DNA of 64,000 nucleotides from Rhizobiaceae bacterium. Its GTDB lineage: Bacteria; Pseudomonadota; Alphaproteobacteria; Rhizobiales; Rhizobiaceae. Each line of letters begins with the position of its first letter. The first letter of the stretch is position 1. Location: positions 1 to 64,000 of the forward strand of contig JAEPQK010000007.1 in the NCBI GenBank assembly GCA_017640615.1, given 5' to 3'. The translations under genes and the position numbers were made by a program. Under the pieces are notes generated by a model. That model was not told where the DNA came from, did not search any database, and saw only the letters and a list, made by a program, of their open reading frames with translations. Positions 8,940 through 17,831 of this stretch are shown here, one piece after another.

Positions 8940-10183
8940 CCATCGCCACGACACTGGCCAACGACAACAAACCCCGTTTCCTGCTTCACGATGACGACCA
9001 CCGCAAATGGCTCATGCAAGAGGCGCACCGCCAGTTCGCGTTTTTTCGCGCCAGCCTGAGGCCGGGGCCGGGATTTTATGTGCTCAACCATGATGGGACG
9101 CCCCTGCCCGGCGATGTTCAGGAGTTGCACACCACAGCGCGGCTTGTGCACAGCTATTCGCTCGGCACGCTAGTGGGTGCGCCCGGCAGCGATGAAATCA
9201 TCGATCGCGGGATGCGCTATCTGCTCGACCATCATCGCGATAAGAAACATGGCGGCTATGTCTGGTCGCTCGATGGCGATGCCGTAAGCGACGGCCGCAA
9301 GCTTGCTTACGGTCACGTCTTCGTACTTCTGGCAGGCGCCAGCGCGAAGATGGCCGGGCACCCCGAAGCCGACCGGCTGATCGCGGATGTGAGCGGCGTG
9401 CTGGACGTGCATTTCTGGGAAGATGAGCGCGGTCTTTTCGCCGATGAATGGAACCGCGACTGGACGCCATTTTCCGACTATCGCGGCATGAACGCCAACA
9501 TGCATGGCACTGAAGCTCTGCTCACCGCCTATGAGGCGACGGGCCGTGACATCTATCTGGAGCACGCAGGGCGCATACTGGATTTCTTCATCGGCCGCAT
9601 TGCGCCCGCCCACAATTGGCGGCTGCCGGAGCACTATCATTCCGACTGGCGTGTGCGCCCCGACTATTCGGAAAATCCGATGTTCCGGCCCGCCGGCACC
9701 ACGCCGGGCCACTCCTTCGAGCTCGCGCGGCTGCTTCTCCAATATTGGGATTTGAGAGGTCGGCCGGATGACATTGCGCCCCAGACCGCGCGTCGGATTG
9801 CCGAACAGGCGCTCGCCGATGCCTGGGACGAGAAGCGCGGCGGATTCGTCTACACGCTCGACTTCGACGGCAAACCTGCCATCCGCGACCGCTACTGGTG
9901 GCCGGTGACGGAAGCGATCGGCACAATGGCGACCTTCATCAAGCTTGATGGGAATTCCCGCGACGATGAATGGTATCGCCGGCTTTGGGCGTTTGCGGAC
10001 CAGCATTTCATCGATCATGAACGCGGCGGCTGGTACCCGGAAATCGATGATGCCGGTCAGCCGATATCACGGCAGTTCCATGGAAAGCCCGACATTTATC
10101 ACTCGGTTCAGGCGGCTCTCTTCCCGCTGACGCCCGGGCTCTCACGCTGTGCCGAAGCACTGCCGTCGCTCCCGGGCCGGTAA
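8936..10183 (+). CDS. AGE family sugar epimerase/isomerase (mannose isomerase/YihS-like)
   Basis: A 415-residue (alpha/alpha)6-barrel enzyme of the N-acylglucosamine 2-epimerase superfamily. Residues matching the catalytic set of YihS-type aldose-ketose isomerases are visible: R69 in TTAR, H190 in NANMHGTE, H259 in TTPGHSFE, and a C-terminal His in the DIYHS segment near residue 384. Family members interconvert mannose and fructose, glucose and fructose, or sulfoquinovose and sulfofructose. Coupling to the LacI gene and proximity to a hexose importer favour mannose to fructose; sulfoquinovose isomerase is an alternative, though no other sulfoquinovose genes are nearby. Confidence 0.8.
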   Translation: MTIATTLANDNKPRFLLHDDDHRKWLMQEAHRQFAFFRASLRPGPGFYVLNHDGTPLPGDVQELHTTARLVHSYSLGTLVGAPGSDEIIDRGMRYLLDHHRDKKHGGYVWSLDGDAVSDGRKLAYGHVFVLLAGASAKMAGHPEADRLIADVSGVLDVHFWEDERGLFADEWNRDWTPFSDYRGMNANMHGTEALLTAYEATGRDIYLEHAGRILDFFIGRIAPAHNWRLPEHYHSDWRVRPDYSENPMFRPAGTTPGHSFELARLLLQYWDLRGRPDDIAPQTARRIAEQALADAWDEKRGGFVYTLDFDGKPAIRDRYWWPVTEAIGTMATFIKLDGNSRDDEWYRRLWAFADQHFIDHERGGWYPEIDDAGQPISRQFHGKPDIYHSVQAALFPLTPGLSRCAEALPSLPGR

Positions 10184-10189
10184 GCGAGC

Positions 10190-10990
10190 TTAGATCCAGG
10201 GCTGATCGGGATCCGGCAGCGGGATGACGTCCAGCAGTTCGCGTGTGTAGGCGGCGCGCGGATTGGCATAAAGTTCGGCCGTCACCGCGTTCTCGACGAT
10301 CTCGCCGCGGTGCAGAACCAGGATACGCGTGCATAGCCGGCGGATTACCGAGAGATCGTGGCTGATGAATGCCAGCGTGAGGCCGAGTTCCGCCACCAAC
10401 CTCTCAAGAAGCGCCAGCACCTGCGCTTGCGAAGAGACGTCGAGCCCCGACACGATTTCGTCGGCCAGTATGAAATCCGGCCGCAGCGCAATTGCGCGCG
10501 CGATGCCGACCCTCTGGCGCTGGCCGCCCGAAAGCTCATGCGGGTAGCGCGAGGCGAAGCTGCGCGGCAGGCCCACCTGGTCGAGCGCTTCCAGCGCACC
10601 CTTCTCAGGATCATCCGCGCCATGCAGGCGCAACGGAGCGGCAATCAGCCGGCCGATACGGTGGCGCGGATTGAGCGATGACATCGGGTCCTGGAAGATC
10701 ATCTGGAAGCGGCGGCGCAACGGCCGCAGCTCGGCTTCCGCCAGATGTGTGATGTCGCGGCCATCGAAGTGCACGGTGCCGGCGGAAGGCTCCAGAAGGC
10801 GCACCAGCACGCGGCCTAGCGTCGACTTGCCAGAACCCGAACCGCCGACGATGCCGAGGATTTCGCCACGCGGAATGGTGAAGCTCAGATCTTTGAGTAT
10901 TTCCGTTCGAGGAGCCGCGCCCAGCAGCGGCTTGCGGGTGAGGTCCGGGAAGGAGAGCCGCAGGTTTTCGACCTGATAGAGATCAGCCAT
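10190..10990 (-). CDS. Dipeptide/oligopeptide-type ABC transporter ATP-binding protein (DppF-like)
   Basis: A 266-residue ATPase with Walker A GGSGSGKST, the LSGGQRQRVGIARA signature and Walker B ILADEIVSGLD. This last is EI rather than the usual EP, so the residue after the catalytic Glu is Ile. I place the start at the ATG at 10990, which gives an 8-base overlap with the DppD-like gene; a GTG or ATG further up to 11014 is possible. It is the last gene of the leftward importer operon and ends 6 bases from the convergent isomerase gene. Confidence 0.88.
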   Translation of the reverse strand: MADLYQVENLRLSFPDLTRKPLLGAAPRTEILKDLSFTIPRGEILGIVGGSGSGKSTLGRVLVRLLEPSAGTVHFDGRDITHLAEAELRPLRRRFQMIFQDPMSSLNPRHRIGRLIAAPLRLHGADDPEKGALEALDQVGLPRSFASRYPHELSGGQRQRVGIARAIALRPDFILADEIVSGLDVSSQAQVLALLERLVAELGLTLAFISHDLSVIRRLCTRILVLHRGEIVENAVTAELYANPRAAYTRELLDVIPLPDPDQPWI

Positions 10991-11855
10991 GGCGCGACCC
11001 CGCGTCTGCGGCATCGACCTCGGCTTTCACCGCGGCGATCACTTCTTCAGGCACTGGCGTCAGGCTGGCTTCGGGGTCGGTGTATTTCGGCGTCGCGGCC
11101 AACAGCGCGCGCGAATAGGCATGCGCCGGCTCGCGGAAAAAGCTGCGCACACCGGTCGCCTCCACGACCATGCCGGCATAGAGCACGGAGAGCGACTGGC
11201 AGATTTTCGACACCACGCCGAGGTCGTGCGTGACAAACAGAAGCGCGGTATCGTGGCGCTGCTGCATGTCCTTGATCAGCTTCAATATCTGCTTCTGCAC
11301 CGTCACATCGAGCGCGGTGGTCGGTTCATCCGCGACGATAAGTTTCGGCTCCGCCGCGAATGCCGATGCGATCAAAATTCGCTGCCGCATGCCGCCCGAA
11401 AGCTCATGCGGATAGCTGCGTAGCACACGTTGCGGATCGGGAATCTGCACCTCTTCCAGCAACTCGTTGGCGCGGTCGCGGGCGCGCTTTGCGTCCCAAC
11501 CGAGAATGTCGGTCAGTCTGTCGGTGATCTGCGGGCCGATTCGGCGCGACGGGTTGAGCGCGGTCAACGGGTCTTGCGGTATCAGCGCGCAGGACTGGCC
11601 GAGCCGTTTGCGGTGCTCCGCCGGCGAGAGCTTCAGGAGATCGGCGCCGTCGAGCTCGATCGCACCCGAAACGATCTCTATTGCCCTCGGCAAGGTGCCA
11701 AGCACGGCCTTGCCGATCATGGATTTTCCGGCACCGGATTCGCCCACCAGACCATGCACCTCGCCGGCCTGCACAGTGAGCGAAACGTCACGCAGAAGCC
11801 GCGTTGAGGTACCGGCAATGTTGACGGTCAACTCAGAGATGCGGAGGTAGCTCAT
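10983..11855 (-). CDS. Dipeptide/oligopeptide-type ABC transporter ATP-binding protein (DppD-like)
   Basis: A 290-residue ATPase with Walker A GESGAGKS near residues 38-45, LSGGMRQRILIA signature and Walker B LIVADEPTTALD. The C-terminal oligopeptide-transporter extension (HAYSRALLAATP) marks the Dpp/Opp family. Its ATG overlaps the stop of the DppC-like permease by four bases. Confidence 0.9.
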   Translation of the reverse strand: MSYLRISELTVNIAGTSTRLLRDVSLTVQAGEVHGLVGESGAGKSMIGKAVLGTLPRAIEIVSGAIELDGADLLKLSPAEHRKRLGQSCALIPQDPLTALNPSRRIGPQITDRLTDILGWDAKRARDRANELLEEVQIPDPQRVLRSYPHELSGGMRQRILIASAFAAEPKLIVADEPTTALDVTVQKQILKLIKDMQQRHDTALLFVTHDLGVVSKICQSLSVLYAGMVVEATGVRSFFREPAHAYSRALLAATPKYTDPEASLTPVPEEVIAAVKAEVDAADAGSRHG

Positions 11856-12703
11856 CGCAGCACCGGATCGAAGCGGTCTTTCAGACCCTCACCAAATTGC
11901 GAGAACGAAAGCACGGTCAGGAAAAGGGTGATGAGCGGGAAGACCATGATCCACCACGCCTGATGGATCGAGGTACGCCCCTCCGAAATCATACCGCCCC
12001 AGGTCGGGTCGTCGGTCGAGATCGACAGGTTTACGAATGACAGGATCGCCTCGACAATGACCGCAATGCCCATTTCGAGGGTGAGCAGAACAACGATGGT
12101 GGGCAATACATTGGGCAGGATTTCCACGATCATGGTCGAGATGCGGGTGCGACCCGCAATTTGCGCCGAGGCGGGATAGTCCATCGCGCCCTGCGCCATC
12201 GCCTCGGCACGCACGACGCGTGCGAAACGCGTCCAGTCGATCACCACGATGGCGATGATGATCGACACGAGGCCCGGGCCCAGAACCGCGATGAGCAGGA
12301 TGGAAAACAGAACCGGCGGAAACGCCATCCAGATGTCGATCAGCCGCGAGATCACGACATCGACCCAGCCACGCAAATACCCGGCCAGCAGCCCGAGCGT
12401 CGAACCCACCAACGCAGTGATGCTGCCGGCGACCAGCGCGACAATGAGCGCCACGCGCGCGCCGTATATAATGCGCGTGAGTACATCGCGGCCTAGGCTG
12501 TCGGTGCCGAGGTAGTAGCCAGGCTCCGCACCGGCCACCCAGAAGGGCGGCATGCGGCCGAGGAACAAATCCTGCTCCAGCGGGCCATGCGGGCTGAGAA
12601 GTGGCGCGAAGACCGCAGCGAGTACGAGGATCAGCAACCAGCCGCCGGAGAGCCAGAGGCGCAGGCCGATCTTGCGGCGGATTTGCGAGCGGCCGTCAAG
12701 CAT
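11852..12703 (-). CDS. Dipeptide-type ABC transporter permease (DppC-like)
   Basis: A 283-residue permease with the DppC N-terminal domain, then GTDSLGRDVLTRIIYGARVAL, the family hallmark, and membrane segments through the C-terminus. I chose the ATG at 12703, which overlaps the DppB-like stop by 8 bases; the open frame extends to 12730 but those nine codons lie inside the upstream gene. Confidence 0.9.
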   Translation of the reverse strand: MLDGRSQIRRKIGLRLWLSGGWLLILVLAAVFAPLLSPHGPLEQDLFLGRMPPFWVAGAEPGYYLGTDSLGRDVLTRIIYGARVALIVALVAGSITALVGSTLGLLAGYLRGWVDVVISRLIDIWMAFPPVLFSILLIAVLGPGLVSIIIAIVVIDWTRFARVVRAEAMAQGAMDYPASAQIAGRTRISTMIVEILPNVLPTIVVLLTLEMGIAVIVEAILSFVNLSISTDDPTWGGMISEGRTSIHQAWWIMVFPLITLFLTVLSFSQFGEGLKDRFDPVLR

Positions 12704-13706
12704 TGCGCAACCTCGGATTGAGCAGCGCATAGGTGAGATCCACCACCAGATTGACGACAGTGAAAAGCACCGCGAACAGGATCACGATACCCTGGATCAG
12801 TGGCAGGTCGCGGTTGATCACCGCGTCGATCGCCATGTTGCCGAGGCCTTCATAGCTGAACAGCCGTTCGATGATGACGGTGCCGCCGATTAGAAAAGTA
12901 AACTGCACGCCGACCAGCGTCAGCGTCGGCAGAATTGCGTTGGGCAATGCTTCGCGAATGATGACGTGGTTCTCGCCGTATCCCTTGGTGCGGGCCAGCG
13001 TCACATAGTCGAGATGCATCGTCTCTTTCAGCGACTGTTTGAGCAGCTGACCGATGATCGCTGCAAGCGGGATCGCCAGAGCGAGCGCCGGCATGAACAT
13101 GTGGCTGACAATGTCGGCCCAAAGATCGAAGCGCAGCCGCACCAGGCTTTCGAACAGGTAGAAATTGGTGACGAACGGCAGGTCGAGCGAGGGCGTCACG
13201 CGGCCCGAAATATGAAACACCGGCCAGGCGACGCCGAAAAGCAGGATCAGGATCAGCGCCCACAGAAAATCCGGCACCGAAAGCGCCATGCCATTGGCAA
13301 CGTCGATGCCGGCCTCGACCTTGGTGCCGCGTTCGCGGGTGCCGGTGAGTGCCGCCACACCGCCAAGAATGACCGCAATGACAAGCGCCATGATCGACAG
13401 TTCGAGCGTTGCTGGCAGCCGCCCGAGCACGAGGTCGAGCACCGGACGCCGCGCCGTTATCGAGGTGCCGAAGTCGCCCTGCAGCACACCGCCGGCCCAG
13501 ATGAAAAACTGTTCAGGGATCGATTTATCGAGGCCGTAGAGGGCTGTAAGCCGCGCGATATCTTCATCGGTCGCGCCCGGCGGCAGCATCATTGCAATCG
13601 GGTCGCCCGGCACCACGCGGATGACGAAAAAAACGATCACAGCAACGCCGACAAGCGTTACCGCCGTGCTTGCCAGCCTGAAAAGGAGTGACCTGAGGAT
13701 CTGCAT
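12696..13706 (-). CDS. Dipeptide-type ABC transporter permease (DppB-like)
   Basis: A 336-residue inner-membrane permease with the DppB opening (LVGVAVIVFFVIRVVPGDP) and the EAA loop (TMHLDYVTLARTKGYGENHV) that contacts the ATPases. It follows the binding-protein gene after 95 bases that contain a strong hairpin at 13745-13773. Confidence 0.92.
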   Translation of the reverse strand: MQILRSLLFRLASTAVTLVGVAVIVFFVIRVVPGDPIAMMLPPGATDEDIARLTALYGLDKSIPEQFFIWAGGVLQGDFGTSITARRPVLDLVLGRLPATLELSIMALVIAVILGGVAALTGTRERGTKVEAGIDVANGMALSVPDFLWALILILLFGVAWPVFHISGRVTPSLDLPFVTNFYLFESLVRLRFDLWADIVSHMFMPALALAIPLAAIIGQLLKQSLKETMHLDYVTLARTKGYGENHVIIREALPNAILPTLTLVGVQFTFLIGGTVIIERLFSYEGLGNMAIDAVINRDLPLIQGIVILFAVLFTVVNLVVDLTYALLNPRLRNA

Positions 13707-13744
13707 GCGCTCTTCGGATACGCCGTTGCGTGCCGCCTAAACCA

Positions 13745-13773
13745 CGCGGGACAGGAGAAGCTCCTGCCCCGCG
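13745..13773 (-). terminator. Intercistronic hairpin after the Dpp-type binding protein gene
   Basis: Two 13-base arms starting CGCGGG and ending CCCGCG around the three-base loop AAG, with a single A-C mismatch. It lies between the binding-protein stop and the DppB-like start, with no T-run. It probably protects the upstream message or attenuates the permease genes. Confidence 0.6.
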
Positions 13774-13801
13774 CTCTTATCATATACCGGTTCTGACCGG
13801 A

Positions 13802-15322
13802 TCAGGCCCGCTTCATCAGATGCGGCAGCAGCGCGCCTGAAGCATGCGGCGTCACTTCCACGCCCTTGGCCGAAAGGATCGGCTGAACATACTGAAGCAG
13901 AGGGATGACCAGCGCGTTTTCGGCGACATAGCGGTCGACTTCCTTCCAGCCTTCGATGCGCTTGGCCTCGTCTGCCTCGCCCCAGAGCGGCCCGATCTTC
14001 TCGATCAGGTCGGCACCATCCCACACCGAGTGCGGGCTTGGCCCGAACATGGCAAAGCCGGTCGATGTGGTCGGGTCGCCGACCGAGTTGCCCCAGTTGT
14101 AGAAGGCGGCCGGCGCCAGCGTGTCGGCTGCGCGCAGCTCGTAATGCTTGGCGATTTCGTAGACCTCAATTTCGGCCTCGATGCCCACCCTGCGCCACAG
14201 GCCGACGATCGCCTGGATCATCTCATAGTCCTTCGGCTTGAAGCCTCTGGTCGTCTGGATCTTGAACTTGACCGGATTGTCGGTGCTGTAGCCGGAGGCA
14301 GCGAGCAGTTCCTTAGCCTTTTCAGGATCGTAGGGTACCTTGATCGAGGCCTCGTAGGCCTCGTATTCCGGCGTCTGCAGCGTGTCGATTGCCACGCCGT
14401 AGCCAGAAAGCAGCCGGTCAATGATCGTCTGCTTGTCGATCGCCAATGCGCAGGCCTGACGCACATTCTCGTCGAGCATTACGTCGATATCGTTGAGGAA
14501 GATCATGCCAATGTCGGAGATCGGCGCGGCAACGCCGTTCAGCGTGCCTTTCAGACGGTCGTATTCCTCATAGGGCATCTCGAGCGTGACATGTGCGTTG
14601 CCTGATTCAACCTCGGCGACGCGCGCCGCGGCATCGGTGACGAATTTGATCGTCACCGTCTCGAAGTCCGGCTTGCCGCCCCAGTAGTTCTCATTGGCTT
14701 TGAGGCGAACGAATGCATTGCGTTCGAATTTTTCGACCATGTAAGGGCCGGTGCCGATGGGCGCTTCCTCAAAACCGTCCGCGCCAACCTTCTCATAATA
14801 GGCCTTCGGCAGAACATAGCCGGTGAGGAAGTACATCCACTTGAAGATTGTCGGATCGAACTGCTTTACGTCCGCGGTGACGGTGTCGCCGTCGGCGGCG
14901 AAGTTCTCCAACGTCGACCAGACGAAGTTGATCGGATTGCCGGTTGCGGGGTCAGCTGCGCGGGCCAGGCTCCAGGCCACGTCCTCGGCCGAGAACGGGC
15001 TGCCGTCATGCCAGGTGACGCCCTGGCGTACCTTCATCATCACCTTGGTGCGGTCGTCGTTCCAGCCCCATTCGGTTAGGAGGCCGGGTGCCGGCGAAAG
15101 GTCCGGCTGCTGCAGGATGAACTGGTCGAAGACCGACTGGTAGATGCCCTGAATGGTCGGGTTCACCGCCGAAGGTCCGGTGGTGGGATCCCAGCTCGGC
15201 AGCGTCGTATTGTAGGCGATGACGAGCTCATCGATGTTCTGCGCGAAAGCCGGCAGGCCGAATGCGCCCGCGGCGGCCGTCGCGGCTGACAGTTTCATCA
15301 TATTGCGGCGTGTGAGTTTCAT
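13802..15322 (-). CDS. Dpp-type ABC transporter substrate-binding protein (SBP family 5)
   Basis: A 506-residue family 5 binding protein (DdpA/DppA type). The N-terminus has a twin-arginine-like signal (KLTRRNMMKLSAA, hydrophobic stretch, PAFAQ), so export may be by Tat. The mature part holds the family 5 pattern, including the MMKVRQGVTWHDGSPFSAEDV segment. I start it at the ATG at 15322, where the signal peptide begins; the open frame extends upstream to 15433 into the neighbouring oxidoreductase. It sits 44 bases after that oxidoreductase gene, in the same direction. The ligand is unknown; family 5 proteins bind peptides but also many other compounds. Confidence 0.9.
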   Translation of the reverse strand: MKLTRRNMMKLSAATAAAGAFGLPAFAQNIDELVIAYNTTLPSWDPTTGPSAVNPTIQGIYQSVFDQFILQQPDLSPAPGLLTEWGWNDDRTKVMMKVRQGVTWHDGSPFSAEDVAWSLARAADPATGNPINFVWSTLENFAADGDTVTADVKQFDPTIFKWMYFLTGYVLPKAYYEKVGADGFEEAPIGTGPYMVEKFERNAFVRLKANENYWGGKPDFETVTIKFVTDAAARVAEVESGNAHVTLEMPYEEYDRLKGTLNGVAAPISDIGMIFLNDIDVMLDENVRQACALAIDKQTIIDRLLSGYGVAIDTLQTPEYEAYEASIKVPYDPEKAKELLAASGYSTDNPVKFKIQTTRGFKPKDYEMIQAIVGLWRRVGIEAEIEVYEIAKHYELRAADTLAPAAFYNWGNSVGDPTTSTGFAMFGPSPHSVWDGADLIEKIGPLWGEADEAKRIEGWKEVDRYVAENALVIPLLQYVQPILSAKGVEVTPHASGALLPHLMKRA

Positions 15323-15366
15323 GGTCGTTCCCCTGTTGGTTTCGTCTTTCATCGAGCCTGAGATTT

Positions 15367-16935
15367 CTATTTTCCGGCCAGCTTCCTCGCCAAAGCGAAG
15401 CCCGAGCCGGCTCCCGTTCCTGCACCCGGCCAAACCGCCGCTCCGGTAAGGTAGAGGTTCTTGACCGGGGTCGATCCGTCGGCATGGCCGCGTACGGGCC
15501 GGAACAGAAAATGCTGCGACATGTGGTGACTGCCGCAGACCTGGTCGCCACCAACCAGATTGGGATTGTCGTTTTCGAGATCGGCCGGCGAGACAACGCG
15601 GCGGCCGAGTATCTTCTTTCGCGTACCTGGCGCGTAACGCTCGAGGATGTCGAGCGCGCGCTCTGCGAAGGGCTCAGCAGCATCTGCCCAGTCGCACGCA
15701 TCGATCTCGCCTTTGGCATCGCCACTGATAGTGCCGGGCGCCATTCTTACCTGTACCCACAGCACGTGCTTGCCGTCCGGCGCGCGCGATGGATCGAAAA
15801 CTGTCGGCTGGCCAACCACAAGGATCGGCTCGTCGGGCAACAGCCCCGCTTGCGCCTGCTGATAAGTGCGCGCCATCTGGTCGAGCGATGGCGCGAGATG
15901 GACATATGCAAAGCCCTTCAGTTCCTCGCCGGCCTTCCAGTCGGGCAAATCCGACAGCGCCAGGTGGATCATCATCGTGCCCGGCGCATGCGCGAAGTTC
16001 TTCATCGCCGTATCGAAGGCTGGCTCCGTTCCGCCAGTTAGGCGCTCGAACGCGGAAGGGGCGATGCCTGCGACAACCGCCTTAGAGACGCGAACTTTGC
16101 GGCCGTCCGCTAGCTCTATGCCGGTCGCTGCGCCGCCCTCGCTGAGGATGCGCGCCACCGGCGCGTTGCATTCGACCACGCCGCCCTTTGCCCGGATCGA
16201 GGCGACCATCGCATTGACGATCGTGTCGGCACCGCCCTTGCCCAACGCCATGCCGAAGGCTTGCCCGGCCATGCCCTCCAGATATGGGAAGATCGCGCCA
16301 CCCGCGACATCGGGCGCGAAGTCGAGATGCATGCCCCAGGCAGCAAGCATCGCCCTGACCTCGGGCGCTTCGAAATTCTCAGACAAATAGCTGCGCGGCG
16401 ACGAGAACAGGAACCGCAGCATCTGCAGCGTGCCTGCATAGCCCCGCTCGGCGAATAGCTTGTAGAGGAAATGCCCAATTGAATGAATTTTCATGGAACT
16501 GCCGAGCAGACGCAGTATATGCGGCGCGTCCTTTCCGAACTCTGCCGTCAGGGCTTTCCAGCGTTCAGCGTCCGTCTTCGAAAATGCGGCAATGCGCGCG
16601 GCGGTTGCCTCCGCATCCATCGAAACGCCACACCAGCGCCCGTCCGGAAACGCGCTGGCGAATGGCTTGTCGACGGGCACGAATTCCAGCCCATTGGCGG
16701 ACAGTTCCTCGCCATATTGCTTAAAAAAAGCGCTTCCGGCGAAAAGCGAGAGGTTCATGGCCGCCCAGTCGTGGCGGAAGCCCGGCAGCGTATACTCGCC
16801 GCTCTTCACCGCGCCGCCCGGCACCTCGGCCTGCTCGAAAACACCGACCTTCCAGCCCCGCGCGGACATATGGACCGCCGCGGCCAGCGCGTTGTGTCCC
16901 GCGCCAACACATATGGCATCGAAAGCGTCGTTCAC
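15367..16935 (-). CDS. NAD(P)/FAD-dependent oxidoreductase, phytoene dehydrogenase-like
   Basis: A 522-residue flavoprotein. The dinucleotide-binding motif VGAGHNALAAA begins near residue 8, and the C-terminal FAD-binding segment (LYLTGAAVWPGAGTGAGSGFALARKL) is typical of the CrtI/phytoene-desaturase-like group. The start is a GTG at 16935, preceded by GGGAGGAGC at good spacing; the open frame reaching 17169 has no domain homology before this point and crosses the divergent promoter. The protein is clearly paralogous to the one at 17832-19394. It leads the Dpp-type importer operon and is divergent from the cyclase gene. The substrate is unknown. Confidence 0.8.
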   Translation of the reverse strand: MNDAFDAICVGAGHNALAAAVHMSARGWKVGVFEQAEVPGGAVKSGEYTLPGFRHDWAAMNLSLFAGSAFFKQYGEELSANGLEFVPVDKPFASAFPDGRWCGVSMDAEATAARIAAFSKTDAERWKALTAEFGKDAPHILRLLGSSMKIHSIGHFLYKLFAERGYAGTLQMLRFLFSSPRSYLSENFEAPEVRAMLAAWGMHLDFAPDVAGGAIFPYLEGMAGQAFGMALGKGGADTIVNAMVASIRAKGGVVECNAPVARILSEGGAATGIELADGRKVRVSKAVVAGIAPSAFERLTGGTEPAFDTAMKNFAHAPGTMMIHLALSDLPDWKAGEELKGFAYVHLAPSLDQMARTYQQAQAGLLPDEPILVVGQPTVFDPSRAPDGKHVLWVQVRMAPGTISGDAKGEIDACDWADAAEPFAERALDILERYAPGTRKKILGRRVVSPADLENDNPNLVGGDQVCGSHHMSQHFLFRPVRGHADGSTPVKNLYLTGAAVWPGAGTGAGSGFALARKLAGK

Positions 16936-16970
16936 CCAGCTCCTCCCATCGCGCCAACAATATTTGCATT

Positions 16971-16978
16971 TGCATGCA
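16971..16978. promoter_or_regulatory. Palindrome TGCATGCA in the divergent promoter (possible MarR site)
   Basis: TGCATGCA lies inside TTTGCATTTGCATGCATTCATG in the 100 bases between the divergent oxidoreductase and cyclase genes. MarR proteins usually bind short palindromes in such regions, and a MarR gene is the third gene of the rightward operon. Confidence 0.35.
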
Positions 16979-17035
16979 TTCATGTCTAGCGTTAGCGTGA
17001 TCTGTAGCCATGCATCCGCAAAAGGGGAGATTGCG

Positions 17036-17827
17036 ATGAGTTCCGCGAATGTGTTGTCACAACTGGCAGGGATGATCGGTTCGGGAGGAATTGAGATCGT
17101 GGATTGCTCGGGCACGCTTGGTCCCGACACCCCACTTCTTAAGCTGCCGCCCGAACTGGCGGTCGACACACCGAAAATAGAAATTCACAAGATCAGCGAA
17201 TACGATAATGACGGTCCGTTCTGGGCCTGGAACTGGCTGAAGCTCGGCGAGCATTCCGGCACCCATTTTGACGCTCCACATCACTGGATCACCGGCAAGG
17301 ATTTTCCTGACGGCTTCACCGATACGCTCGACGTGCAGCGCCTCATCGCGCCTGTGAATGTGCTCGATTTCTCCAAGGAGTGCGGCGAGAACGCCGACTT
17401 TCTGCTGACGATCGACCATGTAAAGGCCTGGGAGGCTGAACATGGCGAGATCGGCGAAGGCGAGTGGGTGGTGCTGCGCTCCGACTGGGACCAGTATGCC
17501 GATGACGAGGCGCGGTTCCTGAATGCCGACGAAAACGGCCCGCACACACCGGGGCCGACAGCGGAGGTCGTTACCTATCTGATCGACAAGGGCATTGTCG
17601 GCTGGGGCAGCCAGTGCATCGGCACCGATGCGGGTCTGGCTGGCGGGATGGAACCGCCCTTCCCTGCGCATAATTTGCTGCACAAGAACAACCGCTTCGG
17701 CCTCGCATCGCTTGCCAACCTCGACAAGCTGCCGGCCAAGGGAGCGATTCTGATCGCAGCGCCGCTCAAGATCGCGAAGGGAACGGGGTCTCCAATCCGC
17801 GCACTGGCGCTCGTGCCGAAAGGCTGA
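17036..17827 (+). CDS. Cyclase family protein (kynurenine formamidase/isatin hydrolase-like)
   Basis: A 263-residue metal-dependent hydrolase of the cyclase family. The metal-binding motif HSGTHFDAPHHW is at residues 73-84, with H73, H77 and D79 as ligands. Relatives are kynurenine formamidase, isatin hydrolase and other amide or lactam hydrolases. I start it at the ATG at 17036, preceded by AAGGGGAGA; the open frame running back to 16493 overlaps the opposite oxidoreductase gene and is not coding. It is the first gene of the rightward operon with the FAD oxidoreductase, MarR and indolepyruvate oxidoreductase genes. With indolepyruvate oxidoreductase nearby, an indole-derived lactam such as isatin is one possible substrate, but this is inference. 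Confidence 0.82.
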   Translation: MSSANVLSQLAGMIGSGGIEIVDCSGTLGPDTPLLKLPPELAVDTPKIEIHKISEYDNDGPFWAWNWLKLGEHSGTHFDAPHHWITGKDFPDGFTDTLDVQRLIAPVNVLDFSKECGENADFLLTIDHVKAWEAEHGEIGEGEWVVLRSDWDQYADDEARFLNADENGPHTPGPTAEVVTYLIDKGIVGWGSQCIGTDAGLAGGMEPPFPAHNLLHKNNRFGLASLANLDKLPAKGAILIAAPLKIAKGTGSPIRALALVPKG

Positions 17828-17831
17828 GCCC

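Noticed and set aside
16493..17035. N-terminal extension of the cyclase
   Set aside because: The upstream 181 codons lie opposite the FAD oxidoreductase and have no cyclase homology.
16936..17169. N-terminal extension of the leftward FAD oxidoreductase
   Set aside because: It crosses the divergent cyclase gene and promoter; the GTG at 16935 has a strong ribosome site and directly precedes the FAD motif.
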